NCBI GenBank assembly: GCA_022702545.1
Contig: JAHRBC010000006.1
Location: 2,604,001-2,668,000, forward strand
Reading direction: 5' to 3'
DNA from: Phycomyces nitens
Taxonomy: Eukaryota; Mucoromycota; Mucoromycetes; Mucorales; Phycomycetaceae
Length of the DNA stretch: 64,000 nt
Shown here: piece after piece, positions 10,953 to 22,835 of the stretch
Numbering within the stretch: position 1 is the stretch's first letter
How the letters are laid out: each line of letters starts with the position of its first letter
Notes under the pieces: model-generated
Told to the model about the DNA's origin: nothing
Seen by the model: only the letters and a program-made list of their open reading frames with translations
Database searches by the model: none
Made by a program: the position numbers and the translations under genes

Positions 10953-13900
10953 TTGTGCATGCCCTTCATTACTATAGCTGCCTCTTTACGCACAGCCAAA
11001 TATTCAGCCTTTACCTCTTTCCGATCCTCTCCTCTTTTCCCCAGATCTCCAATCGCACAACAGATCAGACGCATGAAAGCCTATATCCAAGTCGTCGGAC
11101 AGTCTTCTCCAGAAGGACCACCCACAATCATTGTGCATTATGATCAGCAGCGTTACATGTTCAACTGCCGCGAAGGCACTCAACGGCTATGTGTGGAGGA
11201 AAAGGTGCGAATGACAAAGTTGCGCAATATTTTCTTGACTCGGATCAACTGGGAGACCATTGGTGGAATGCCGGGCATGCTACTCACCCTGACCGACATT
11301 GGGTCCAAGAAGCTCGATCTCCATGGCGGCAGGAATCTGACTCATCTAATGGCTGCTATGCGTCAGTTTATCTATCGTACTGCCAACCAAGTCGAAACAC
11401 ACGAAATCAACAGCAGTCTGGATACATTTAGTGATGGAAATCTTTCTGTCAAACCAGTCCCAATTATGCCAAATGACAGCCAAGATGTGATGGAAATGGC
11501 GAGCGAAGCCGTGGCTGGTCAAAAGCGCTGCTGGGAAGAAGTGGGTGCTGATCCACCAAGTTACTTGTCCAAAGAACGCTGGTTGACAGAGGATGGATCG
11601 TGGGTGACCGATTTACAAATGGAGACATTCACAGAAGTAGAAAAGCAAGGGTACCGCAAGTATGTCCTGTCAAAGATGTTTTCCAATGTTGGATACCCCG
11701 AGGCACCTGGATACATCATCGAGGCTCCATGTACACCTAGATCCGAACATCCTCTTGGTGATAAGGCGGCTGAAGCTGAAAGACTGGAGAACCCAACTGA
11801 TGAAGACGGCAAAAAGGCCTTGAAAAAGGCAATAGTTCGCCGTGACATGGGCCATCTCCACTATGGACTTCCTTCGACTACACCTAGCCAGATGGTGATA
11901 TCGTATATCTGCCAGGGACCGACTGTCCAGGGAAAATTTAACCCAAAGGCGGCTATTAAGCTAGGAGTCAAGCCAGGACCAGCATTTGGTAACAAAAACT
12001 AGTTTTATTTGTGGATTGGAACTAAACACTGTGTTTTAGGCCAATTGCAAAAAGGCATCGATATTGTGTTGGAAAATGGTACGGTTGTCACCAAGAGCCA
12101 AGTGTGTGAGCCAGAGAAGGAAGGACATGTGAGTAAAGAGGATTTAAAGAGGTTGGTGTTGGGTTGACTAATGAAAATATCTAGATCTTTATGATCATTG
12201 ACTGCCCTGATGTGAGCTACATTGAGAATCTCATTGGATCTCCCGAGTGGTCTGCCTATAAGACCAATGGAGGCACTCGTACACCAGATGTCCTGGTGCA
12301 CTTGCTGGGCCCCAATGTGCTTGAGGATGCCCGCTATAGGGCCTGGATGAACAGCTTTGGTGCTAAAGAGGTAGGCCAAGACAAGAGCCATTGATTTTAA
12401 GATTAAACTAATGTTGTATTATACTAGCATATCGTCAGCTCTCAAAAGATATGCCCTCAAGGGGTCCTGTACAAGAGCCATGCGCTTAGTCAATTGAAGC
12501 TGGCCCAATTGGACCCCGAGGTGTTTCCTATCCCAAAGTACACCAACATACCCGAACAGAGCCTTGAAGAGTGTGAGTAATTGGTGTATCTTGGATCTGG
12601 CGCACAGATCGTTTAATGATTTGATTTAGTCTCCGACCTACCCCCACGGTGTGTTCCATTGGCCAATATGATCGTCTGTAACCTTGAGCCACGCACAGGC
12701 ACAGACCCAAAGGCCCCCAAGCCATTTGTGTTTGACCACCATAACAAGGAGCAGCCCAAAATAAAGGACTTTTTTGATGACCATGTGTGCCAAGAGGCCA
12801 TTAGCCATGCCAAACAAGAGGCAGCCAATGTGGATCTGGGAGAGGACTTTCCGGGAGACGATGTGGAAGTAATTACACTCGGTACAGGCAGTGCAATTCC
12901 GTCAAAGTATCGCAATGGTAAAGAGATCAATGGAACGATTGCAGAATTGAAACAGCTCATTTTTTAAACATTATTGGAATTTCTTTTCTTTTTTTAAAAA
13001 AAAAGTGAGTGCCACTCTGGTCAAGATTCCAGACTATGGCTCCTTACTGCTTGATGCAGGCGAGGGTACCTTTGGACAGATGATGCGCAGGTTTGGACAG
13101 GACAAATTGGCAGAGGAACTCAGTGCAATCCGGGCCATATTTGTGTCTCACCTTCACGCGGATCACCATTTGGGAGTAGTACAGCTGTTGACGCAGTGGT
13201 ACAGGGTAAGTGATTATGATCTCTTGATTGATTAATTAATTATTAAAACATGCTTTATTAGCAAAACCAGCACTCATCTGACAAGCTAGTCGTGGTGGCT
13301 CCAACTACCTACGAGCGATGGTTACAGGAATACAGCGAAATAGAGTCATTTGGACTGTACGATCAAGTAGTCTATATAAGATCAGAAGATATTCTCACCA
13401 GAAACATCTCACCCTTGGCGTAAGTCATATCTTCTTTTTTTATTTTTTTGGAATACCTTGCCTAACCCATTAATCCAAATAGACAGCAAAACTATGAAGA
13501 ACTCCAGAATGGTCTCGGCCTGCTGGTCATACGACCCGTAGAGGTGTTTCACTGTCGATACGCTTACGGACTCTCGGTAGAGCACGCGTCGGGATGGAAG
13601 CTTGTGTAAGAGGGAGAGTGAAAGTTGCTTATTTTTGGCTGGGTGACATGTTTAACAATTTACACGTATGATTGCTTCCGTTAGGTACTCGGGTGATACT
13701 CGGCCATGCAATCGCCTTGTCCAAGCCGGAAAGGATTGCACGCTCTTGATTCATGAGGCCTCTTTTGAGGATTCAATGAAGGCAGAAGCAGAAGCCAAGC
13801 GTCATTCTACTACTGGAGAAGCAGTGAACATTGGCAAAAGGTAGCCCAAATAATGATCTCTGGAGGTTTACTGGCTGACTGACTGACTATCTTTACAGGA

Positions 13901-14109
13901 TGAGAGCTCGGTATACGCTCTTGAACCACTTTAGCCAACGCTACCCAAAACTTCCCTTACTCGAGGGATCCCACCCTGACGTGTTCTTTAGTTTTGATAT
14001 GATGTCGGTTCCCATCAAACAAATTGCACGTCTCCCCAAATACACGGATGCCATCCAGCTGTTCTTCAAAGAGGTTGAAAAGGAAGAAAAGGAAGATTTG
14101 GCTGGCTAA
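10953..14109 (+). CDS. trz1: Ribonuclease Z, long form (tRNA 3'-end endonuclease)
   Basis: Cuts the 3' trailer from tRNA precursors in nucleus and mitochondria. About ten exons give roughly 860 residues, as for yeast Trz1 and animal ELAC2. The N-terminal half (10953-11987) is the degenerate lactamase half (MKAYIQVVGQ, FLTRINWETIGGMPGMLLTL). The catalytic half begins at ITLGTGSAIPSKYRN, with the PxKxRN motif split by an intron. It carries the metal motif SHLHADHHLG (about 13147-13176), YSGDTRP across an intron near 13684, LIHEASFED and the HST loop AKRHSTTGEA, and ends at KEDLAG. Before Met-41 (11073) lies SLRTAKYSAFTSFRSSPLF, a basic, acid-free leader that looks mitochondrial. Met-1 or Met-3 would give a mitochondrial form and Met-41 a nuclear form. 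Confidence 0.93.
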
Positions 14110-14408
14110 AGACGGCCAACCTAGACCTTTTTATGATTGTATTGTATTATTATTATATATATATATATAAATAGCGTGTGTCACCAATATAGTTAAATTC
14201 TCTCTCTCTTATCAAGCGGAGAGACTGGATGACCATGGCAGAAATGAATAATATACGTGCAAGGAATCGATGACACATACACACACACAAAAAGTGAATT
14301 GCGTCGTTTTCTTACTATCATCATAAAAATATGTAAATTTTCCCTTTTAGAAATACAAAAACTTTTTTTAGTTTCTTTTCTCCTTCTCTTTCACTTTTAT
14401 AATTGCAA
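14110..14408. other. Short spacer with TA repeat
   Basis: Contains (TA)n at about 14151-14170 and the 5' leader of the reticulon gene. No gene seen. Confidence 0.5.
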
Positions 14409-15554
14409 ATGTCTGACTTTCCTCAAGAACCCATGCCACCTGTGGTGCCTCTTGCCCCCTCTGCTGCTCCTGTTGTTTTGGATGATGCTGAGCCAGCTTC
14501 CCTTGGCCAGCCCTTCTCTGTTGTGCCTGATCCCAAGGCTGCCCAGGAAGTCCGTAAGTTTTACTGCCATTCCGGACGCGTCTTTCAAGGACCTAATTAT
14601 TCTATTCTTTCTAGCCGTTGCTGCCCCTCGCAAAGAGGAACCCGAAAGTGTCAGAAATGTCGAACCGGCTGTCAAGAAGGAGGTTCCAGTGACTGCTACT
14701 CCCCTCAAGGAGACCCCTAAATCATTCTTTGCACCTCTTTACGAATCTCCTGATATCAAGTTTGATGATGGTAAGTTATTTTCAAGAGAGGCACTTTTTC
14801 TTTTTTTTTCTGGATTTTACTGACCCAACCACAGATCCTACTGCATTTATCAAATCAAGAACCGCGTCTCTCATCTTTTGGGAGAAGCCCAAGAAGAGTG
14901 CTGCTGTCCTTGGGTCTACTTTGACAATCCTTATCCTCACCCAATATTACTCTGTTCTCCAACTCGTCTCGGCCTTCTTTACCATTGTCACTGGTCTCAA
15001 CTGGATCTATGTCAATACCCACAAGCAAGGCCAAAAGGTGTTCAATGGTCGTCCTGCTGCCGATGTCACCAACCCTCACAGGTAAATTTTGCTTTTGCTT
15101 TTGCTTTTGATGTCCAAGACAACTCACTTTTCAATCTAGTGCTCGTCTTGCAGTCAAGACTACCCTGGTGTCGCGTGATCGTGTTGTTCGTTCTGCCCAG
15201 CTTGCTGTTGATGTCATTGAGACTCTCGCCCGCCAGGTGACTAAACTGGTATTGATTGAGGACAACACACGCTCTTTGGTAGCCCTGGGTGTGTCTTACT
15301 CTGTCTGGACCCTGGCCAAGCACATTGCAACAAAGTACCTCTTTGGTGTATTTGTCGTGTCTGCATTCCTTTTCCCCCGTCTCTATCTCCAGCACAAGGA
15401 CATCATCGATACCCAGGTCACACAACACAGCCAAAAGGCATACACCATTGCACAGCAGTATGGCGGTGTTGCTAACGAAACTGCCAAGCAATACTATAGC
15501 CAGGCATTGCGCATGGTCAAGAAGACCACTGTCCAGACCAAGAAAGCAGAATAA
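14409..15554 (+). CDS. rtn1: Reticulon-like ER-shaping protein
   Basis: Reticulons bend ER tubules through paired hydrophobic hairpins. The ATG at 14409 starts MSDFPQEPMPPV, a Pro/Ala-rich cytosolic tail. Introns follow VPDPKAAQEV (14554), SPDIKFDD (about 14770) and VTNPH (about 15082). The reticulon domain opens with SLIFWEKPKKSAAVLGSTL. A first long hydrophobic hairpin follows (ILTQYYSVLQLVSAFFTIV), then a linker, then a second hairpin (ALGVSYSVWTLAKHIATKYL and VFVVSAFLFPRLYLQHKDII). The C-terminus is an amphipathic stretch ending TTVQTKKAE. LIFWEKP and FLFPRLY are standard landmarks of the family. Length is about 310 residues. Confidence 0.9.
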
Positions 15555-17505
15555 AGGAGTCTTGTAAATCTTTCCTCTAAAAAAAACTTCTTTTTTTTCA
15601 TCACTGTCCCCATTTTGCTTGTCTATTTTTCCCCTCCCCCTTTTTTAAATAAAAATAAAAATAAAATAAAATAAATAAATAAATAATGGACTAGGATTCA
15701 TTCATTTTATTACAAACAATCCTAGACATTAATCTATATTGCATGCGTTTTCCAGCAGATATACAAAACCCACTTGACGCTATTGCATATATAGTCTTTA
15801 TCTTTTAGCCGTCAAAGCACCTCACAAAGTGTTATATATAATACCCATTGTTCTGTCTGCAGCGCTTGTTGGCCAAGATATGTATGTGCCTTTTGGGTAA
15901 ACTGGGTTTATCAACCAGCGTCATGGCATAAACTATGCCAGCATAAATCAGATTCTGGTTGCTAGGGTGCCGCCGTTTTAGCAAATACTGCGCAATGATT
16001 GACTGGATAAGAGCATGGAAAATATTAGCTGGTCGTATCTAGCACAATGTTTGGATTACAAGAGTACAAATATTTTTTTTTCATTATCCAATAATCAGTA
16101 AATCATTCATTGGTTGCCTTTGTAAGATACTTATTGCTAGTCTCAATAATCTCATTCAGCGATTTCACAAACACCATTATCTTTTTATTCATTCATAAGC
16201 AGATCCATCTCAACAGACTCTTGCTATAAAAAGGAATATGAAAAAAGGTGATGTCAGGCATCGTTACACGGTATGCAAGGCTTCATTATTAACCACAAAG
16301 AACAGATACGCCTTGGAGAATAAGGAGCCCTTGTAAATCAAGAAACAAATTTTGATGCCAAATGTGCATAGTGTAAATATTTAGCCTGCCTTGTAGATTC
16401 CAAATATTTTTGTAAAGAATGATAATAACAAAGCAAGAGGGAGGTTCAATCCCTGCAATGTTGCACAAGTGCTGTCCAACCTAAATCTTTTTGAATGTAG
16501 CCTATTCTTCGAGCCTGGCAATCACTTTTTTTCCCCTTTTGCTATTTAGAATACGTACCGGCTGCTCTGCATTGGTTTAGTATATGATGCGCATAGAGCA
16601 GGAGAATAATTAATAAAAACGAGACCAAGCTTAATATTTTTTGTCGGATTCGTGAAATACGCGCGATACTTTTTTTTAAATAGGGCTCGGTGCGAGCGTA
16701 AATTAAAATAACCTCATATTGCGGTCGATATACATTGTAGAAGCGGTTATTTTGATAGTCAAGGCTAACATACAAAAACAAGATGCTCTATTAAAGACAC
16801 GTTGAGGGAAAAGGGAAACTAAAAAGGCAGCTCGTTTTAAGCAAAAGAGTGGGATCGGTTGGCATGGTTATTTGGCACCCGATCAATGGTATATCTTTCA
16901 CATGGGTAGAGCGGAACATACGGAAAGTGATGTATTTCCGGAGAGTTCTTTATTTATTTATATTATTTTATTTTATTTACAGTTTTGTGTATGTGTTTGC
17001 TTGGGTGTGATGTCGTGTGTGTGTTCGTAAATTCTCTCTCTCCCACCACCGGGGATGGCCCAAATGGAAAGCTTTTTTATTGTCCGCTCAAGAATCACGG
17101 CATTTTATCAATTTTAATCCCGGTTCTCACAATTGCGCTCAAGCCTATTGTCTTGGCTTCTCATTAACGATGCAGAGTAGAAACCCATCAATGATTGTTA
17201 ACCGTGAATTTTAAATCCCCGACAGACAGCCTTTCACATATCGATTCAAGTGCAAACTGGGATCATCCATTACTTTACACAGCCGGGTTTTATTGCTCTT
17301 TAAAGTACCTTTCTTCATATTAACCCCAGGCAGTATGGGATCCTATTCAAACATAACGAGGAGCATTATCAAAGAAGTCATGATTCAATTCCTAGGAAAG
17401 ATTCTATAGCAAAAAACTTGTTATAAATACAGAACTAATGCTGGCTTCCATAGATACTTTACTCGTGTCAAGCACCACGAGAGAGTTTTACAAAGAAAGT
17501 TTTTC
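15555..17505. other. Gene-poor spacer, possible cryptic exons on the minus strand
   Basis: AT-rich. On the minus strand around 16150-16350, two exon-like pieces (KGSLFSKAYLFFVVNNEALH and QESVEMDLLMNE-stop) flank a 46-bp GT..AG interval. I could not assemble a whole gene and name none. Confidence 0.4.
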
Positions 17506-19374
17506 ATGCGTTCCTCTCTAATTATATGCTTGTCGCTGCTCTCAGTGGCCTCAATGGGTAAGTTGATCCATCCGCAAATTTGATCCACTTTGACTAAATT
17601 GGATCCTTTTTCATAGCCCTTGCTCAGCATCAACTGGAGAATAATGGTCCTGAAGACATTGTTACGGTTACGGTCGCCACTACTGTCACTGAGCTTGCTA
17701 GCAGGAGAAACCCTCCTACTGACATGACCCTTACTGCTCCAGCTCCTCAAGCTACAATGGATGAAGAAGGCCGTCGACCTAGACCTCCTCCTCCTCCTCC
17801 TCATCGTGGTCCTCCTTCTCCCAGACCTCCTCCTCACCATGGTCCTCCTTCTCCCAGACCTCCTCCTCACCATGGTCCTCCTCCTCCTCCTCCTCACCAT
17901 GGTCCTCCTCCTCCTCCTCCTCACCATGGTCCCCCTCCTCCTCCTCCTCACCATGGTCCCCCTCCTCCTCCTCCTCACCATGGTCCCCCTCCTCCTCCTC
18001 CTCACCATGGTCCTCCTCCTCCTCCTCCTCACCATGGTCCTCCCTCCTCCTCCTCACCATGGTCCTCCTCCTCCTCCTCCTCACCATGGTCCTCCCCCTC
18101 CTCCATTTGGTCCCCCTCCTCCATTTGGTCCTCCTCCTCATCGTCATTTTGGACCTCCCCCTCCCCCTCCTCCGCCACCACCTCCACCTTTCTTTGGACC
18201 TCCTCCTCCACCTCCACCTCCACCTCCACCTTTCTTTGGACCTCCTCCTCCTCCTCCTCCTCCGCCTCCCCCACCACCTCCACCTTTCTTTGGACCTCCT
18301 CCTCCTCCACCACCACCACCGCCTCCGCCTCCACCTTTCTTTGGACCCCCTCCTCCTCCACCACCACCACCTCCTCCTCCTCCTAGACCTTGGAGTTTCC
18401 CACCAGGACCTCCTCCTCCTCCACCAGGACCTCCTCCTCCACCAGGACCTCCTCCTCCACCAGGACCTCCTCCTCCACCAGGACCTCCTCCTCCACCAGG
18501 ACCTCCTCCTCCACCAGGACCTCCTCCACCTCCAGGACCTCCTCCACCTCCAGGACCTCCTCCACCTCCAGGACCTCCTCCTCCACCAGGACCTCCTCCT
18601 CCACCAGGACCTCCTCCACCTCCAGGACCTCCTCCACCTCCAGGACCTCCTCCTCCTCCAGGTCCAGGTCAATTCAGCCCTCCTCCTCCTCCTCCTCCAG
18701 GACCTCCGCCACCACCAGGACCTCCACCACCACCAGGACCTCCTCCTCCACCAGGACCTCCTCCTCCACCAGGACCTCCTCCTCCACCAGGACCTCCTCC
18801 TCCTCCAGGACCTCCTCCACCTCCAGGTCCATTCAACGCTCCTCCACCCGGTCGTCCTAATGGCCCACCAGGTCGTCCTAATGGCCCACCAGGTCCTCCT
18901 AATGGTCCCCCAGGCCGTCCTAATGGCCCTCCAGGCCCTCCTAATGGCCCACCCGGTCGTCCCAAGGGTCCACCAGGCCCTCCTAATGGTCCACCAGGCC
19001 CCCCACATCTTAATAACATCAACCCTCACATCACTCCCGGTAACCCTGTCGTTGCAAACCCCACAGTCTCAAAAGAGACGGGCAAGCATGAATCTGACAA
19101 AAGTGAAAAGACTGAGTCGATCAGTGCAACCTCTTCAGTGGATTCTTCAATGACCGACAGCGCTACAATCTCTTCCATGCCAACTGTCGACTTGATCGAT
19201 TTCCCCAAGACGTCCAAGTCAGCTTCCGCTTCCGCTTCTGCTTCGGCATCCAAGAAGAAGCTTGCTCCATCGGTTGTGATGGCTAAGCAGGACAGTGCAG
19301 GTGTCAGTGCTTTGCAGATCCAGATTGGTGTTACATTGATTGTTGCTTTCTTGACTGTTTTAGCTTTGGCCTAA
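17506..19374 (+). CDS. Repetitive proline-rich secreted protein with GPI-type tail; one frame break
   Basis: Probable cell-wall or surface protein. Exon 1 (17506-17557) encodes a signal peptide, MRSSLIICLSLLSVASM, and after an intron (17558-17616) ALAQHQ. Then come HHGPPPPPP repeats (27-bp units), FFGPPPPP blocks, a long GPPPPP array (18-bp units) and GRPNGPP repeats (21-bp units). A Ser/Thr-rich stalk follows (KSASASASASASKKK). The end is a hydrophobic tail IQIGVTLIVAFLTVLALA, typical of GPI attachment. The signal peptide and the tail lie in different frames. One 27-bp repeat, at 18036-18060, is only 25 bp long, and this single 2-bp deficit accounts for the shift. It may be an assembly error, a slippage allele, or a true pseudogene. 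Long minus-strand and frame-shifted ORFs here are artefacts of the repeats. Confidence 0.8.
17806..18110 (+). repeat. 27-bp tandem repeat coding HHGPPPPPP
   Basis: About ten near-identical units built of CCT codons ending CACCATGGT. One unit (18036-18060) lacks two bases. Confidence 0.85.
18391..18840 (+). repeat. 18-bp tandem repeat coding GPPPPP
   Basis: More than twenty GGACCTCCTCCTCCACCA-type units, with synonymous changes (CCACCT, CCTCCT) forming higher-order blocks. They are interrupted once by GQFS at about 18667. Confidence 0.85.
18841..19005 (+). repeat. 21-bp tandem repeat coding GRPNGPP/GPPNGPP
   Basis: Seven to eight units of GGTCGTCCTAATGGCCCACC type at the 3' side of the proline region. 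Confidence 0.8.
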
Positions 19375-20282
19375 AAAAAAAGTCAAAAGGAAACTATCAA
19401 GTGTAGTTTAAATAGTATATTCGTAAAACAGGTTTTTTTACTTATTTATTCAAATAAATATTCATATACTATTCATAATATACGTGAGTGCAAAAGGAAA
19501 GGGGGGTTATTTTAATTGATATGGTGGATTTAACTGATCAAGATCAAACTGCCAAGGAATTAATGAAACGGTAATCTTGGTGTACCCATAAATCATCGCC
19601 AGACCACTTGGTATAATTCGATACATATATATTTATATTCTTGGGAGATGTGGGCACTTGGTTTGGATCTTTTGGCTATAAAAATATTCCATTTTTTTTT
19701 GGAAAAAGGGATATTTTAAGCTGGTTCGAATCTAGTGGGCTTCATGGGTTTATAATTGAAAAAAGTGTGCACCGAGTACTTGGTTTGAATGGATGGATCT
19801 CGAAAAGTAGTTCTTGTAAAAAAGATAGAAACTGGTTGAGAAACCAAGTATTATAGGTACATTAATCTAGTGTACTCTCAGTTTGTGCTTTGGATCCATC
19901 TTTATCCAAAGCGCAATAGGACTAGGAGCGAATTTATTCATATTTTTGAAACATTTGAAGTTCATCACTTGTCGATTTTGTTTTATAGCCTGTTGAGAAT
20001 GCTCTTGAATCTGATCCAAAAACTCGGGTTTTCCCTATACTGATTTGAAATTTTCCTTGGACCATTTTCTCTCTCACCCAAGCGCACAAACCTTTATTAG
20101 ACTACATGATAGTGGTTTAGATATGTTTATATATATATGTGTGTGTACGTGGGATTGAATATCAATATCAATTCACATCCTGTTCATATTTTTGACCTTT
20201 CCAATAAACGATGGACACGAATAAAACATTCGTAGATTTTTGAGGTATATCCTGACCACTTGTTTCCCAATACACTCTGACA

Positions 20283-20339
<57 letters not shown>

Positions 20340-21134
20340 TACAAGAGGCACGTCTATGATTAAAAATGATCTTGTAGGTATATTTATTCTATAATTTATA
20401 GATAGTTTTTGATGTCTGGTTGTTGGTTAAATGAAATATGAAAATAACCCACTTTTTATTATTAAAGAAATATCTAAAGGGTGTATGACTATAAATGAGA
20501 GAAAGAAAGGTTATTTAATGATGGTAAGACGAATAGAAAGTCTGGTGCCAGAAACCAAGGATCCTATTATATATAAAAATAAATGTGCATATGCCCACAG
20601 ACAATATTCTTTTCAAAAAAAGTCTTTAATCTGTCCTGACCCTCTGCTCATCTCACAAGATAACAGATATTGCGCCACTTTGGCTATTTCTATGGCAATG
20701 TGCTTGGAAACATTCCGATAAGATTACTATTGTAGCTTTGATTTAATACACTACCCACCTATAATAGCTCTATTTTATGGGGCAAGACACATGCATAAAA
20801 TATATTATTAATGCTTTGTCTTGTCTACTGGTGGTGAGCTATCAATGCATGGAAGGCAAGTTGTATAATTGACTAGATATTTCTGCCTATATGGCCAATA
20901 AATGTAAGGAAACCATATACTTAAAAGGTGTCCTGATACGATGCTTACATTATAATTCGAAAACATGGTCTGACAAATGAAGATCACTTGGAACCTTTAC
21001 AGAAACAAAAAAAAAACAAAGTGTCAAGCCATTCAAACCAGAGGTATAAAGACAAGGGACACAACATGGCAAGGTTTGGGATCAAGCTGTAATTTCCCTT
21101 TTCTTTGGATAATCTTTTAATTGAGTAGATGAAA
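19375..21134. other. Gene-free AT-rich region
   Basis: Only short chance ORFs. Holds the microsatellite at 20284-20337. Confidence 0.55.
20284..20337. repeat. (AC)n(AG)n microsatellite
   Basis: A run of ACACACAC leads directly into more than twenty AG dinucleotides. Confidence 0.95.
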
Positions 21135-21448
21135 TTAGACATGATCAGCACAGCCACCCAAATATAAATAAAGGTTATCAGAATGATCTCCATCAATTTG
21201 GAACAGTCTAGGCAGATCATAAAAGTAACCATGCGCATCATCACAAATGATACTTGGCTCATAATCATTATATCTATTGAATAATTAATTAATTAATTAA
21301 TTAAATGATAGATAAACTACGATATAACGATGCTGTCAAAGGTTTGGTCAAGAGGCACCTCGATTGGCGAGGCCAAGGTATACTCTTCATTTTGTTTTTG
21401 GATGTTGGCTTTGAGAACAGTGCCAATAATTGGAATTTTATGTGGCAT
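21135..21448 (-). CDS. Small two-exon protein of unknown function
   Basis: I do not recognise this protein. The ATG at 21448 opens MPHKIPIIGTVLKANIQKQN. Exon 1 (21448-21321) ends in phase 2. A 47-bp intron (21320-21274, GTAGTT..ATAG) spans the TTAATTAA repeat. Exon 2 (21273-21135) continues SYNDYEPSIICDDAHGYFYD, then LPRLFQIDGDHS, and stops after LGGCADHV. The product is 88 residues, acidic, without a signal peptide or membrane segment. The support is that both exons stay open only when spliced, intron size matches neighbours, and composition is protein-like (many D, Y, I). No neighbour suggests a role. Confidence 0.55.
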
Positions 21449-22747
21449 GTCTTTTGGGTGGGATTACAAGAGCATGGTGACAATTAAAGAAATCGAAATA
21501 AAGAAGCTTTTGCAAATATCTTTATAGAAATACACTGTTAAATTAAGGATCTTGTCATTTATTCAAACCAGAGTTTTGGTTGCTGATTAACCACAATTTG
21601 TTTTAGTTGGAGTTTTATGAAATGTAGACGAGTTTTAGTTGTCTTTACTAGCATTTGAATTTCTTGTGGCTGTAGATGTAGCATTATACTCTATCTTTCT
21701 TTTTTAATTTTTTAAAAAAAGAGCATATTATGTATTTGCCTAGGATCAGAAATGCTTCTGAGAGCTAAAGAGGTTGGTTGAGGCCATGTATCTATAATTT
21801 GATAGATGCGATGATTTGTAATTGGATCAGATTACTGTAATATTTGACTAGGCATAAAAAAAAGTGTATTTATCTTGGCCTCTAGTCGTTGAGTGTGTAT
21901 AACTATGTTTTTGAGCTATATTCGATGACTAAAGCCTATATGAAAAACCATTTTTTTTTGTGTACACAAGATTTACTTTTTTTTAAAATGATGAAATCGA
22001 GACCAAAGAGCGGCCTTGTACTCACATTTAAGCACAAAATGTGGGGTGCTTCTCCGATAGAAAACCTCGGTTTGAAATATTTGAATATCCTAGAAGACAG
22101 TAAGAGGGTTGTAGTTGTTTGATCTAGTATAGATGGATATATAGATACACCCACAGCCATCAGCAGAGGGTTTGTACCAAGCATTGGTAGAATATTTTCT
22201 CAATTCTGCTGCCAAAATGCAAAAGCCTATCTTGTTTTGCTTGGACTCTAGGCTGGTTTATTGTGAGAGTACAAACTTTTGATGTCTTGGCAATACACAT
22301 GAAGATTAAGGGAAAAAAAAGGCACATTTTTTTATACTAGTATTAAATTATTATTATTATTATTTACTTCATTCTAATGGCTTGGTCCAGTATAAAATAC
22401 TCATCTATTCTGCTCAATTTAAAGAGGTAATTGATCTCAATAGACTAAAAAGGGAGACTTACTTAGGGTGATTATGAACTATCATTATAATATACAAAGG
22501 AGGAATGAAGGCATCAAATAAATAGATGAATACATAAATATTTATATGTGTATTCTTTAAATCATTTTATCACCATGGCAATCATTTCTTAATCTATTTA
22601 AACACAGTCTAGGTTCACCTTAATCTTTTTTTTTTCCCACTTGCAAAAGCAATAATAATAATAATAATAATCATATAATACTATTAGCAAGAAGTTTAGT
22701 CTATATCATCGCTTGTCCTACTCTCTTTTGGTCTCTGCTCTCTCTCT

Positions 22748-22790
<43 letters not shown>

Positions 22791-22835
22791 ATCTCCCTTT
22801 TTCTCCCTCTCTCTTTGTATCCATTATACCCGAAC
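21449..22835. other. Gene-free spacer upstream of the acyltransferase
   Basis: AT-rich. It includes (AAT)n at about 22651-22670 and a long CT-rich leader at 22737-22812 just before the acyltransferase start. No convincing ORF. Confidence 0.55.
22737..22812 (+). repeat. CT-rich tract in the 5' leader
   Basis: Nearly pure TCTC sequence ending 24 bp before the ATG at 22836. CT-rich leaders are common near fungal transcription starts, so it may mark the promoter or 5' UTR. Confidence 0.75.

Noticed and set aside
16430..16470. GGTTCAATCCC resembling a tRNA B box
   Set aside because: It lacks one base of the B-box consensus, and no cloverleaf can be drawn.
17779..19029. 416-codon minus-strand ORF rich in Trp and Arg, plus several Leu-, Ser- and Glu-rich ORFs over the proline repeats
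   Set aside because: They are alternative-frame readings of CCT/CCA repeats. The signal peptide, GPI-type tail and intron support only the + strand gene.
19700..19760. GGTTCGAATC, a tRNA T-loop-like sequence
   Set aside because: No A box, acceptor stem or anticodon arm can be formed upstream.
20984..21268. 94-codon hydrophobic minus-strand ORF
   Set aside because: Overlaps exon 2 of the small spliced gene in another frame. The spliced frame is more protein-like.
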